A stretch of 64,000 nt of DNA. It comes from Sphingobacteriaceae bacterium. Lineage in GTDB: Bacteria > Bacteroidota > Bacteroidia > B-17B0 > Aurantibacillaceae. Of this stretch, positions 17,027 to 27,100 are shown piece after piece (position 1 is the first letter of the stretch; every line of letters starts with the position of its first letter). Below the pieces are notes generated by a model. That model was not told where the DNA came from and ran no database searches. It worked only from the letters and a program-made list of their open reading frames with translations. The translations under genes and the position numbers were made by a program. The DNA is taken from the NCBI GenBank assembly GCA_947480015.1, contig CANKBS010000002.1, positions 62,001 to 126,000 on the forward strand, in the 5' to 3' direction.

Positions 17027-17182
17027 CTCTTGTTCCTTTAACAAGCTTAACACAATTTCTTCGACTTTAGACATGGCCACTTGCTGATTCTCCAATAACA
17101 TGGTTGAATACACCGTATTTGAAAGCATTTGAGCCAGAAAACCTTTCTGCTTAAGTTGTGGATATTTATCGTAAAATTTCAT
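16988..17182 (-). CDS. Small protein with Fic-inhibitory-like motif, candidate antitoxin
   Basis: A 64-residue protein convergent with, and overlapping, the Fic gene. It contains YSTMLLENQQVAM, where TMLLEN fits the (S/T)xxxE(G/N) inhibitory motif of Fic antitoxins. Two helices around the motif (KGFLAQMLSNTVYS and KVEEIVLSLLKEQELK) match the small helical fold of such inhibitors. I chose the ATG at 17182 over the tracked start because a canonical promoter ends just upstream of it. Known Fic antitoxins are normally encoded upstream on the same strand, so the convergent layout is unusual. The function is inferred from motif and position only. Confidence 0.6.
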   Translation of the reverse strand: MKFYDKYPQLKQKGFLAQMLSNTVYSTMLLENQQVAMSKVEEIVLSLLKEQELKGGQFFFNQIS

Positions 17183-17190
17183 TCTTAAAA

Positions 17191-17220
17191 CAAAGATACA
17201 AAATAAAAAATAGGTTGCAA
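17191..17220 (-). promoter_or_regulatory. Promoter of the small Fic-linked gene (TTG-N19-TATCTTTG)
   Basis: On the minus strand TTG (17218-17220) and TATCTTTG (17191-17198) are spaced by 19 bases, the Bacteroidota consensus. The ATG at 17182 follows eight bases later. This supports the small ORF as a real gene. Confidence 0.7.
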
Positions 17221-17235
17221 GCACTTAACAAAGCA

Positions 17236-17994
17236 CTAATACACCCACTTCAACTCCTTTACATCCGCCTCGTAGTGTTTACCCTTATTGTCTTCCAGTA
17301 AAATCAAACCGCTATTTGTTAATCCTTTCACCATTAAATTTTTGAACTCGCCTCTGAGTTCAAAATTTAAAAATTCATTTAAACCAAAAAAATGCTTGAG
17401 GTAGTTTTGATTGATTTCTTCATAATTAGAATTAATCAATGCTAGGTAGTATTTTTCAACATAACGACAGAGTGTCTTCAAAACATCCGTTGGCAAAAAC
17501 TCTTTATGACTGAGTAGTTTCAGTGAAGTAGCCTTTTGTAAGTCGCCAAAGTGAGTTTGATTGACATTGATGCCAAAGCCTGCAACGCAGCAATTAAGTA
17601 GGTTGTTTTGAATGGTGGTTTCGATAAGGATACCCGCAATTTTTCGGCGATTTACTAAAATGTCATTCGGCCATTTAATTTTAATGTCAAATTGGCTACT
17701 ATCGAGTATTTCCGCCATTGCGTCATAACAAGCCAAGGCAGCAATTTGATACAAATAAAACTGATTTTTAAGATCTAAAAAGACCGGTTTTAAAATAACC
17801 GAAGCTGTTACATTCATGCCTGCTTCACTGTTCCAGTGGCTGCCCCGCTGTCCTTTACCCTTAAGTTGATTAGCAGTATGCACCACTGTTCCTTCGGGCA
17901 GCTTAACGTTCTTTAACAAGTTTATGGCATAAGAATTGGTGCTATCAATCGCAGGTAAAAAAATAAGGTTTTTGCCAATAAATAATGTCTCCAT
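17236..17994 (-). CDS. birA: Biotin--[acetyl-CoA-carboxylase] ligase BirA
   Basis: BirA activates biotin with ATP and attaches it to the biotin carrier protein of biotin-dependent carboxylases. Family motifs are DSTNSYA (about residue 17), GKGQRGSHWNSEAG (the adenylate-binding loop, about 45-58), KWPNDILVNRRKIAGILIE (about 106-124) and GFGINVNQ (about 140). There is no N-terminal DNA-binding domain, so it is the ligase-only form. The ATG at 17994 gives the usual N-terminus; the tracked ORF adds 20 residues without family support. It is divergent from rsfS. Confidence 0.92.
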   Translation of the reverse strand: METLFIGKNLIFLPAIDSTNSYAINLLKNVKLPEGTVVHTANQLKGKGQRGSHWNSEAGMNVTASVILKPVFLDLKNQFYLYQIAALACYDAMAEILDSSQFDIKIKWPNDILVNRRKIAGILIETTIQNNLLNCCVAGFGINVNQTHFGDLQKATSLKLLSHKEFLPTDVLKTLCRYVEKYYLALINSNYEEINQNYLKHFFGLNEFLNFELRGEFKNLMVKGLTNSGLILLEDNKGKHYEADVKELKWVY

Positions 17995-18071
17995 TACACC
18001 AAATAAGTTAAATTTGTTGTTTGATGTAAACCTAGTAAAATTAATTAAAAGCAAAGCAATAAATATATTTC

Positions 18072-18656
18072 ATGGCCAAAACTCCGGTGAAAAAAGCAGC
18101 AGCAAAAAAAACAGTAAAAGCAGCTGCAAAAAAAGTAGTCAAATCAAAATCTGTCTCAGCAAAAAAAACGATTAAAAAGGTTCCGGTTAAAAAAGCCCTT
18201 ACCGATAAAGAACGTGCCTTTCGCGAAGCCAATGTTATTGCTAATCTTGAAAACAAGAAAAAAACAACAACGACTACTAAACGTCCTAAAAAAACCTCAA
18301 CGCCCAAACAAACTTCCAGCTTGCTGGATGCGGTGGTAGAAGGCATGCAGGAAAAAAAGGGCAAACACATTACCATTCTTAACTTACAGGGCATCGAAAA
18401 CCGGGTAACCGATTACTTTGTGATTTGTGACGCCGATAGTAATACCCACGTTAATTCCATTGCCGACAGCGTGGAAGAGATCGTTGAAAAACTAACCTCC
18501 GAAAAAATGTATCATTCGGAAGGTCACCAAAACGGTGAGTGGATCTTAATTGATTACATTAACGTGGTGGTGCATGTGTTTTTACGCGAGGTGCGTGAAC
18601 ACTACAACATTGAAGGCCTTTGGGGCGACGCAGAGATTACCAACATTAACGATTAA
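18072..18656 (+). CDS. rsfS: Ribosomal silencing factor RsfS with Lys/Ala-rich N-terminal tail
   Basis: The C-terminal domain (about residues 82-194) is RsfS: LDAVVEGMQEKKGKHITILN, DYFVICDADSNTHVNSIAD, and NGEWILIDYINVVVHVF. RsfS binds ribosomal protein uL14 and blocks subunit joining when nutrients are short. Family members are usually about 105-130 residues long. Here about 80 extra N-terminal residues are very basic (KKAAAKKTVKAAAKKVVKSK), like a histone H1 or Hc1 tail. The ATG at 18072 is in frame with the domain and no stop intervenes, so the tail is probably translated. It lies 23 bases before ftsH and likely shares its operon. Confidence 0.9.
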   Translation: MAKTPVKKAAAKKTVKAAAKKVVKSKSVSAKKTIKKVPVKKALTDKERAFREANVIANLENKKKTTTTTKRPKKTSTPKQTSSLLDAVVEGMQEKKGKHITILNLQGIENRVTDYFVICDADSNTHVNSIADSVEEIVEKLTSEKMYHSEGHQNGEWILIDYINVVVHVFLREVREHYNIEGLWGDAEITNIND

Positions 18657-18679
18657 TTAAATAAAGATCTTATAGACCA

Positions 18680-20809
18680 ATGAGCGAAGAACAAAATCAG
18701 GAACCAACGCCAACACCGCCAAAGAACGAACCCTCTTCCAACAGTAATTCGGAAGAAGAACGTAAGAAACAGTTTGAGCGTATGAAGGAAAAATTCGGAC
18801 GCCAGAATTCACAATTTGGAGGCAACAAAACACCGGGCGCCGGTGGGAATAACTTCTACTGGATCTATGGTCTGGTTGTTGTCGTTTTACTGTTTGTGGT
18901 ATTTTATGGCAATGATTTTAATTCCAAATTAGTGGAAGTCAGTCAGAGTAAATTTTATCAGGAAATGTTGGTAAAAGGCGATGTGGTAGATGTGGTAATC
19001 GTGAACAAAACCATTGCCCGCATTACCGTTAACCCTGATAGCGCTGCTACCTTGAACCGTTACAAGGATCCTAAAACCGGTCGTGCTTTTTTCCCGGATA
19101 AAAATTACAAACGTCCACAATTTTTTGTGACGATCCCTTCCATCGATTACTTTTTAGCCAGTATGGAAAAAGTGCAGAACGAAGCGGGCATTCCTAAGGA
19201 CAAACAAATTTCGGCACGCAGCATTGAAGAAACCAATTGGATGAGTGATCAATTACCTTGGTTATTACCTATCGTCATCATGCTTGTACTTTGGATTTTT
19301 ATGATGCGTCGTATGGGCGGTGGCGGCAGTGGCGGTCCCGGTCAGATCTTCAACATCGGAAAATCAAAAGCTACTTTGTTTGATAAAGATACCCACGTAA
19401 ACATCACCTTTAATGACGTGGCCGGTTTAGACGGCGCTAAAATGGAGGTAATGGAGATTGTTGACTTTTTAAAGAATCCGAAAAAATATACCGACTTAGG
19501 AGCAAAAATTCCGAAAGGCGCTTTACTGGTAGGACCTCCGGGTACCGGAAAAACCTTATTGGCCAAGGCTGTGGCAGGTGAAGCCAAAGTACCTTTCTTC
19601 TCTTTAAGCGGATCGGATTTTGTGGAAATGTTTGTAGGTGTAGGTGCCTCACGTGTGCGTGACTTATTCAGACAAGCCAAAGAAAAAGCCCCTTGTATTA
19701 TTTTTATTGATGAGATTGATGCCATTGGTAGAGCCCGCGGAAAGAACGCCTCAGCCGGTGCTAACGATGAGCGCGAGAATACCTTAAATCAATTACTCAC
19801 CGAAATGGATGGTTTTGGTACCAACAGTGGTGTAATTATTTTAGCAGCTACGAATCGTGCCGATATCTTAGACAGAGCCTTAATGCGTGCCGGTCGTTTC
19901 GACAGACAAATCTATGTAGATATGCCTGACCTCAACGAACGTAAAGAAATTTTTGCGGTGCATTTAAAGAAAATTAAAATTGACGAAACTGTTGAGATTG
20001 ATTTTCTTTCCAAACAAACACCGGGCTTTAGCGGTGCCGACATTGCCAACATTTGTAACGAAGCCGCGTTAATTGCAGCCCGTTCAAATAAAAAAATGGT
20101 TCAGAAACAGGATTTTTTAGATGCTGTTGACCGAATCATTGCCGGCTTAGAAAAGAAAAACAAAATTATCACCCCACAAGAAAAACGAGTGATTGCTTTT
20201 CACGAAGCCGGTCACGCTACCGTTAGCTGGATGCTGGAACATGCATCACCGCTGGTAAAAGTAACCATTGTGCCCCGTGGTAAATCCTTAGGTGCAGCTT
20301 GGTATTTACCGGAAGAAAGACAAATCACAACGCTCAATCAGATTATGGATGAAATGTGTGCTGCCCTGGGTGGACGTGCCGCAGAAGAGATCATATTTGG
20401 TAAAGTAAGTACAGGTGCTTTAAGTGATCTTGAAAAAATAACCAAACAAGCTTTTGCCTGTATTGTGTACTATGGTTTAAATGATAAAATCGGTAACATC
20501 AGTTATTACGATAGTTCAGGACAAAGTGAATACGCTTTCAGCAAACCGTATAGCGAGAGCACCGCCCGCACCATTGATGAGGAAGTGAAAAAGATGACGG
20601 ATATTGCGTATGCAAAAACCAAACAAATATTAATGAGCAATAAAGATAAATTAACTTTACTGGCTGAAAAATTGCTTGAGAAGGAAGTTATTTTTAAAGA
20701 AGATTTAGAAGATATTTTTGGGAAACGTCCTTTTGATAAACCGGAGGAAGAGTTGAAGCCGAAGATGGAGATGCCAACGATTGGCGCGCCGGATAATAGT
20801 GCGCTTTAG
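18680..20809 (+). CDS. ftsH: ATP-dependent zinc metalloprotease FtsH
   Basis: FtsH is a membrane-bound AAA+ protease for quality control of membrane and short-lived proteins. In order: a charged Gln/Glu/Ser-rich N-terminus, TM1 (about residues 60-80), a periplasmic domain, TM2 (about 193-210), then a glycine-rich linker. The AAA module has Walker A GPPGTGKT (about 284), Walker [12 protein letters not shown] and the second region of homology ([20 protein letters not shown]). The zinc protease motif is HEAGH (about 508). The 709-residue length is typical for Bacteroidota. It follows rsfS and ends in a strong terminator. Confidence 0.96.
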   Translation: MSEEQNQEPTPTPPKNEPSSNSNSEEERKKQFERMKEKFGRQNSQFGGNKTPGAGGNNFYWIYGLVVVVLLFVVFYGNDFNSKLVEVSQSKFYQEMLVKGDVVDVVIVNKTIARITVNPDSAATLNRYKDPKTGRAFFPDKNYKRPQFFVTIPSIDYFLASMEKVQNEAGIPKDKQISARSIEETNWMSDQLPWLLPIVIMLVLWIFMMRRMGGGGSGGPGQIFNIGKSKATLFDKDTHVNITFNDVAGLDGAKMEVMEIVDFLKNPKKYTDLGAKIPKGALLVGPPGTGKTLLAKAVAGEAKVPFFSLSGSDFVEMFVGVGASRVRDLFRQAKEKAPCIIFIDEIDAIGRARGKNASAGANDERENTLNQLLTEMDGFGTNSGVIILAATNRADILDRALMRAGRFDRQIYVDMPDLNERKEIFAVHLKKIKIDETVEIDFLSKQTPGFSGADIANICNEAALIAARSNKKMVQKQDFLDAVDRIIAGLEKKNKIITPQEKRVIAFHEAGHATVSWMLEHASPLVKVTIVPRGKSLGAAWYLPEERQITTLNQIMDEMCAALGGRAAEEIIFGKVSTGALSDLEKITKQAFACIVYYGLNDKIGNISYYDSSGQSEYAFSKPYSESTARTIDEEVKKMTDIAYAKTKQILMSNKDKLTLLAEKLLEKEVIFKEDLEDIFGKRPFDKPEEELKPKMEMPTIGAPDNSAL

Positions 20810-20830
20810 TATTTTTAAAATAAATTTAAG

Positions 20831-20861
20831 AACGCAGACTGTAAGGTTTGCGTTTTTTTTT
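20831..20861 (+). terminator. Rho-independent terminator after ftsH
   Basis: AACGCAGAC pairs with GTTTGCGTT (nine pairs, one G-T) around a short loop and is followed by a long run of T. Confidence 0.85.
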
Positions 20862-20943
20862 GTGCTGTTGATTTTGTTTTATTTATTGAAAATGGCAAGA
20901 AATCCATTTTATAGTAGAATCGTTACTAACTCTGGCTTTTTTT

Positions 20944-21112
20944 GGGCGCCCGGGCGGGCTGCTCCGGTCCGATAGCTATCGGACTCAAGGCACAGGCTGG
21001 CTCATCAAGCCACAGGCTTGCTGCCCTGCTGCGGTTCAACACACTAACTGGCCCATCAAGGCACAGCCTTGATGTCCTGCCGCCGAAGAGACAGGCGGCA
21101 AAAAAGAACTAA
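20944..21112 (+). repeat. Dispersed hairpin-rich repeat element, copy 2
   Basis: This is the inverted counterpart of 3394-3586. It contains a run of stem-loops: CCGATAGCTATCGG (a perfect palindrome), CAAGCC-aca-GGCTTG, CATCAAGGC-aca-GCCTTGATG, and GCCGCC-N9-GGCGGC next to an A run. One frame is open from GCSGPIAIG to LPPKRQAAKKN and a stop, with the same end as copy 1. The remaining bases to 21324 show nothing recognisable. Confidence 0.75.
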
Positions 21113-21324
21113 ACCCTTCACATCCCTGGCGCAAAATCCGTAGTTTAAGAACTATTTATTTTTGCAATTTTGAATTCTTCAGCAGCAGAACAGTTCCAAC
21201 TATAATTTCTCGTATTCGTGCTTTTGTCTTCGCTTCTGCACACTGTTCTGCGAAATTTAGGTCAAAGACAGGTGATAATTTTTTTTTCACTGTGCAATTT
21301 GTAAAGAGATTGATGAAGTGTATT

Positions 21325-23940
21325 TTATTCTTTCACGAACGTTTTAACGATGTCATTCTGTGAAGAATGGATCCGAAGCAGGTAGAGTCCGGGGTTTAGG
21401 CTTTGTATGTTTAAGCCTTGATCAGATTCTTTTTGAGTAAAATATAATACCTCTTTACCGCTCAGGTCATATATCTTAATAATGGCTTGAGAAAAATCAA
21501 ACTCTGTTGACTGAATATAAATATAATCATTGGCAGGAGAAGGATAAATGAGAAGGTCTGAATAAAACTCAACTTCAGATAAACCATTGATACATTTTTT
21601 GGTGGTGATAAAAACCGTGTCGGTATAGGCCTGACAGCCATAGCCATCTTTTACTAAAGCAGACATGGAATAACTTGTTTGCGATGTGGTGGTTGTTATT
21701 ACTAAAGGATTCACTGTTGAGGCATTGGTCCATAAATAAGTAGAATAACCCGTACTGGCCAGAACCGTTAGTGTGCCGGCGCAAAGTGTGGGGTGACCGG
21801 CCGGACTTAATTTAGGTTCGGGGGTGATACAAAATTTAGCTAGGAACAAATCCCCTGCTCCAGCGGCGGTGGTCATAAACGCCCCGCTGGTTGCTATGTT
21901 AACGGTACTGCTAGTTTCGCCGCCCATGTATAGCTTTCCGGTGTTATCTAAACAAATGCCTTTGCCGGTATCGTTAGCAGGACCACCAAAATAGGAAGCC
22001 AGTTTCCGTTTTCCATCGGACGTAAATTTCGCAAAATAGGCGTCGTAATTATTCAGTCCATTTATTGTTGTTTGAAAAGCACCTGTAGTGGCAATGGAAT
22101 CGGTACTTTCGGTAGCGCCACAAAAAACAAGGTTATTGTTAGGATCTAAGGTCAATGCATGGATATAATCCACATCATTTCCTCCAAAATAAGTGGCCCA
22201 CAACCGTTGTCCGTTGTCATTCATGCTCATGATAAAGGCATCGTCGGCACTGGCTAAACCGTTATGATAGGCCCCGGCACTTGCAATGTTATTACTGCTG
22301 GTGGTAGTGCCACACATAAAAAGCGTACCTGTTCTACTGACCTCCAAAGCTGTTCCAAAATCATTACCTCCCCCACCATAATAAGTTCCCCATAACAAAG
22401 CTGTTCCACTGGCATTAAACTTAGCAACAAAGGCATCTTCAGCCCCACCACAATTTAACTGTTGTGCAAAAATGGTACTAATGCCTGCGGTACTTTGTGT
22501 GCCACCTGTAACATAAACCGCTCCAGTGGTATCGCAGCCAATGCCATAAGCTTCATCCACACCCGAGTCGCCATAATACGTGCCCCACAAACGCACACCC
22601 GTTGAATCAAACTTGGTAATAAACACGTCGTAATTTAAAACATATGCGGTTCGGTATGCCCCCACTGTAGCAATGGCATTAGGACTTTCGGTATGACCGG
22701 TAATAAAAATATTTCCAATTTTATCGAGACATAAAGCTTGTGCAATATCGTGTTGGGTGCCGCCCATGTAAGTGGCCCAAAGGCGTTGGCCGGCTGAATT
22801 AAATTTTACCAATATGGCATCATCAATACCACCTCCATATACCGTTTGATGTGCACCCGGCGTAGCTATGTTGGATGTACTGAACGAATCGCCCGACAAA
22901 TAAATAATGCCGTTAGGTGCTGTTTTAATGGCGTAAAAAACATCAACCCCGGTTCCACCAAAATAGGTTCCCCACACACGTTGACCTGCTGCATTAAATT
23001 TTTCGAGGTAGGCATCAAAACTACCGGTGAGCGTAAATTGAAAAGCACCGCTGGTAGCCATATTGGATGTGCTGAGACAATAACCGGCCACATACACATT
23101 ATTTAAATTATCAGAAGCGGTGCCATTACAAAAATCAAGTTGAGCCCCTCCACAATAGGTACTCCAAATTAAATTTGAACTCGGATCGATGATGAGTGTT
23201 TTAGAATCATCGTAAGTCATATCGAAGAACAAGAGCTTATTTTGTAACTTAAAACCAACCGGTTCATTTACTGAAGGGGAAGACGTATAATAACTAAATG
23301 GGATGCTTTCATGGAGTTGTCCGAATTGTGTGCTGATGAGTAAATCGCCGGCTATGTTTTTACTAATTTGATCCGCGCCTTTAATTAAAAACTTAATCTG
23401 TTTCGGATCGGCACCCGGATGAAGGATGACATTGTATTTTAAAGGCTTGTTGGCATTATCGCTGAGTATAAATTCGATATCGGTATTTTTAAAAACATTT
23501 AAGTAGGTCACTTTTTTAAAGCCTCTCACAAAACCTATTTCTAAACCATCCACCACATAATTTAAATAGTCGGCCGATGCCTGTTCTTTTATAATGCCAT
23601 GCTCTTGGGCAGCGCCGTAAAAATCAAAATCCACGCGGTGTGTAAAGAGTTTTGCTTCATTGAGCCCCTGAAGATTCTGTTTAAAGGTAGTGGGCGAAAT
23701 ACAGGCTTCAGGAATTTCCGCATTAAAAACCTCATATGAAAAACCTCCACGGCGTAATTGTATGTTTAAGCCGCTGCCAGAATAAAGGAATAAAACATCG
23801 GTATTTGGTTGATGGTTTTGATCAAGCACTTGACCTTTATTTTCAATAAATAAGTGTTTTGCACTCAGCGCTTCCGAAGAAAATAACGACATGCTCATGA
23901 GGAAGAAAAAAAGAAGGAGGCTATAAGGACTATTTTTCAT
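21325..23940 (-). CDS. Secreted SBBP-repeat protein with T9SS type A sorting domain
   Basis: After a signal peptide (about residues 1-27) comes an N-terminal domain commonly found with SBBP repeats (FIENKGQVLDQN ... LNIQLRRGGFSYEVF; I believe DUF7948). About eight SBBP beta-propeller repeats follow (WGTYFGGTGVDVFYAI, WATYMGGTQHDIAQAL, ASYFGGPANDTGKGI and similar, about 260-690). Then an Ig-like segment (TLCAGTLTVLASTGYSTYLW) and a T9SS type A sorting domain (LLIYPSPANDYIYIQS ... LNPGLYLLRI). I start at the ATG at 23940: the tracked start at 23973 lies inside a TACATTTG promoter box. The role is probably a cell-surface scaffold. Confidence 0.87.
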   Translation of the reverse strand: MKNSPYSLLLFFFLMSMSLFSSEALSAKHLFIENKGQVLDQNHQPNTDVLFLYSGSGLNIQLRRGGFSYEVFNAEIPEACISPTTFKQNLQGLNEAKLFTHRVDFDFYGAAQEHGIIKEQASADYLNYVVDGLEIGFVRGFKKVTYLNVFKNTDIEFILSDNANKPLKYNVILHPGADPKQIKFLIKGADQISKNIAGDLLISTQFGQLHESIPFSYYTSSPSVNEPVGFKLQNKLLFFDMTYDDSKTLIIDPSSNLIWSTYCGGAQLDFCNGTASDNLNNVYVAGYCLSTSNMATSGAFQFTLTGSFDAYLEKFNAAGQRVWGTYFGGTGVDVFYAIKTAPNGIIYLSGDSFSTSNIATPGAHQTVYGGGIDDAILVKFNSAGQRLWATYMGGTQHDIAQALCLDKIGNIFITGHTESPNAIATVGAYRTAYVLNYDVFITKFDSTGVRLWGTYYGDSGVDEAYGIGCDTTGAVYVTGGTQSTAGISTIFAQQLNCGGAEDAFVAKFNASGTALLWGTYYGGGGNDFGTALEVSRTGTLFMCGTTTSSNNIASAGAYHNGLASADDAFIMSMNDNGQRLWATYFGGNDVDYIHALTLDPNNNLVFCGATESTDSIATTGAFQTTINGLNNYDAYFAKFTSDGKRKLASYFGGPANDTGKGICLDNTGKLYMGGETSSTVNIATSGAFMTTAAGAGDLFLAKFCITPEPKLSPAGHPTLCAGTLTVLASTGYSTYLWTNASTVNPLVITTTTSQTSYSMSALVKDGYGCQAYTDTVFITTKKCINGLSEVEFYSDLLIYPSPANDYIYIQSTEFDFSQAIIKIYDLSGKEVLYFTQKESDQGLNIQSLNPGLYLLRIHSSQNDIVKTFVKE

Positions 23941-23970
23941 TTCCGATTTTTTTTGCAGAGGCGCTTTAAC

Positions 23971-23978
23971 CAAATGTA
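23971..23978 (-). promoter_or_regulatory. -7 box TACATTTG of the SBBP gene
   Basis: The exact TAnnTTTG match lies 30 bases upstream of the ATG at 23940. I found no TTG at the usual distance. The box supports the downstream start. Confidence 0.5.
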
Positions 23979-24178
23979 ATTATTTTTTTAAAGGTGCGCC
24001 CTTTTGAGCGCAATATTATGAAGTATTTTGATTGTTCCTGAGTAAGACTTACCTCTTAATGAGTAAACAATCTCTTTGAGTGTTTAAAGAATAAAGCCAA
24101 GCACTTAAAAAATCATATATTGATGTGTTATTACAAGGGCAGTATTTCATTTTAAGCATAAAAGTCAAAAAACAAAGC

Positions 24179-27100
24179 ATGAATCTTTTCAAAAATAAGG
24201 TACTCCGGTTTTTGCTTGTTCTGTTTACATGCTTGCCATATGCTTATCAGGCCTGTTCGCCTTTAAACGTGCCTACTGTGGTTACACAAAGCATGGTGGG
24301 CAGCAATTTTATTTTATCTATAAGTAACACCTCAAGCTGGCTTAATTGTCCGAATGTTATTGATGTCGAATATGCCTGTAACGGAAATGCTTTTTCAGGT
24401 TTAGCTTCACAAACCTTTACCTCCCCTCCTCAATCCTTTGTTTCTTCCCCTTACACTTACAATTCCTTTACCATCAATGTGTCTTCCTTATGTGCAGGCA
24501 CAGCCTACAAATTCAGAATCAGAGAGCGTAATAACAATATCACCACTTCCAGTTTATGGTCTTCTAACTACACTTTCACAACTTCCGGTGTATTTACCCA
24601 ACCCACACTGTCGCTTACAGCCAGTCCAAATCTTATTTGTCCACCTCAAGTTGTTCAGTTAAACGCCACCATTATCAATGGATGTGGCTTTCCTCCGGCT
24701 TCTTACTCATGGACCCCCAGTGCCGGATTAACCAACGCCAACATTGCTAATCCCATTGCTTCGGCTGCAGCGGCAACTACGTTTACATGTATGGTTACCG
24801 GCGGTCCAACCGGCTGCTGGACAGCTTCAGCGACCATCTTTTTAAATGTTGGATTGGGTCCACCTGTACCCGGTGTTGCCGTAGCCACGCCATCTACTAT
24901 TTGTGTATATCAGGGATCTACGTTAACACTCAGTACCTTTACGGGTTTTGTGCAATGGCAATCGGGACCAAGCACAACGGGACCATGGACAAATATTCCA
25001 GGGGCCAACTCACCCTCTTATGCCACACCCGGTTTGTTTGGGGGAAGTTGTTATCAGGCTTTAGTGACTTCGTGTGGGGGTACAACCGCTATTTCAAATC
25101 AGGTTTGTGTCACCACTCATCCCATTCCCGTGCTCACGCCAACGGTTGGCTGCACGAGTAGTTTAACCTTATTATCCTTTAGTGTGGCCGGTGTTTCAGG
25201 TCCACCTAGCTCTGTTATCTGGTCGCCGGCACCCGTCACCACTGGCGGCGGAAGCACCTCGGCCACTTACTCCAACTCAGGTTCGGTATTTGCCATTGCC
25301 TTTTTTCCGGATGGCTGTATTTCATCTACCAGCTTTTCGGTGAGTGCCCCTTCTATTTCTATAACCTCAGGTACATTTAACTGCAGTAGTTTAAGTTCAG
25401 CAACGGTAACGCCCTATAACATGTTTGGACCTTTTTCTTATTCATGGACACCCACAGCACAAACCAGCTCCATAGCAACAGGTTTATTTCCGGGTAACTA
25501 TACAGTAAGTGTGCATTACAATGGCGGCAGTTGTGTGAATACAGCCACAGCCGGGTTTGTTAGTGTTGTTCCCATAACGGGAACCATCGTAAACACCGGG
25601 ACACTCGATTGTTATGGACTGAATACCGGAACAGCGAGTGTTTTATTAACGGGGGGAACCGGATCTCAAAACTTTGTGTGGACCGATGCTTTTGGTAGTC
25701 AAACCACAGCAACTGCAACAGGTTTGGCAGCCGGTGTGAACACCTTAACAGTAACCGATGCCATTACGTTTTGTAGTTTTAGCCAAACCTTTCAAATTAA
25801 TTCGCCTAGCGCCACGTCATTAATGATTACTGCCAGTTCACCATCGGCTTGTGCCGGCAAAGGACTCACCTTAACGGCCACTAATTCAGGAGGCACGCCT
25901 GGTGCTGGTTACACCTATACGTGGTTGCCAGGCCCACAAACCGCGACTGAAGTGGTCTCCCAGTTTTTTCCCGGCAACTATGGTTATTCGGTAAGCAGTA
26001 TGGATTCACGCAATTGTTTGAGCAATGCTTTAATAACGGTTTCATTCGTTCCTAACCCAATCATTACTGTAGCATCCACTTCCATATGCCCAAATGCACC
26101 CGGCACATTAACTGCCAGCGGCGCATCCTCTTACACGTGGACTGGCGGGGCTAACGGCAACGCGTTTACCGCAAGTCCTGCTGTTTATACCATATATGGT
26201 GTAGTAGGTTCAGCACAAGGTTGCACTTCCACCGCTAACGGGTACATCGGTTTATTGCCCATTCCGGTTCCTGTATACAATAGCAACAGTCCTATTTGTA
26301 ACGGTCAAAACATTCAGTTAACTGCATTGGGAGGTATTAATTATTTCTGGACCGGCCCACTTGGTTTTAATGCAAATAGCCAAAACGCACAGGTCACAGG
26401 CGCGAGTCCCGCCTACACCGGAACCTATCAAGTTTTGGTAAGTGCCGCCAACAATTGCACGGCAGCGGCCAGTTTTAGTGTATTGGTTAATCCAACGCCT
26501 GTACTTTCTGTTGTTGGCAGCACTGTTTGTCAAGGTTCGGTCTTAACGCTCAGTGCCTATTCATTGCCGGGCTCCACCTATGCTTGGACCGGGCCCTATA
26601 ATTATGCAACGGCTTTGCAAAACCCATCCTTTCCCAGCGCCTTCGTTTCACACACCGGTAATTATCAGGTCATGGCAACCAGTCCACAAGGTTGTACCAA
26701 CTCAGCGGTTGCCAATGTAACGGTTACGGCCATGCCGAATCCAATTTTCACTAATAACGGTCCGCGTTGTGACGGTGAATCCTTAACTTTATTAGGTTCA
26801 GGAGGCGCATCTTACGTTTGGTATGGTCCGGGTGGCTTTATGAGTGCTGCACAAAATCCTATTATTAATCCGGTAAATATGAGTGCCGACGGTATTTACA
26901 CCCTGGTGGTTACTACAGGACCCTGCCAAGCGCAAATTGCCCACTCCATTACCATTTATCCATTACCTAATCCAATTGCTTCAAATAATGGCCCACTTTG
27001 TGAAACCCAAACCTTACAATTAAATGTAAATTCAGGCTACGCCAATTACACCTGGGTTGGTCCTAATGCCTATTTGTCTTTTATGCCGAGTCCGAACCCT

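Noticed and set aside
20781-20975. 64-residue ORF after ftsH
   Set aside because: It overlaps the ftsH end, the terminator and the repeat element; composition is not protein-like.
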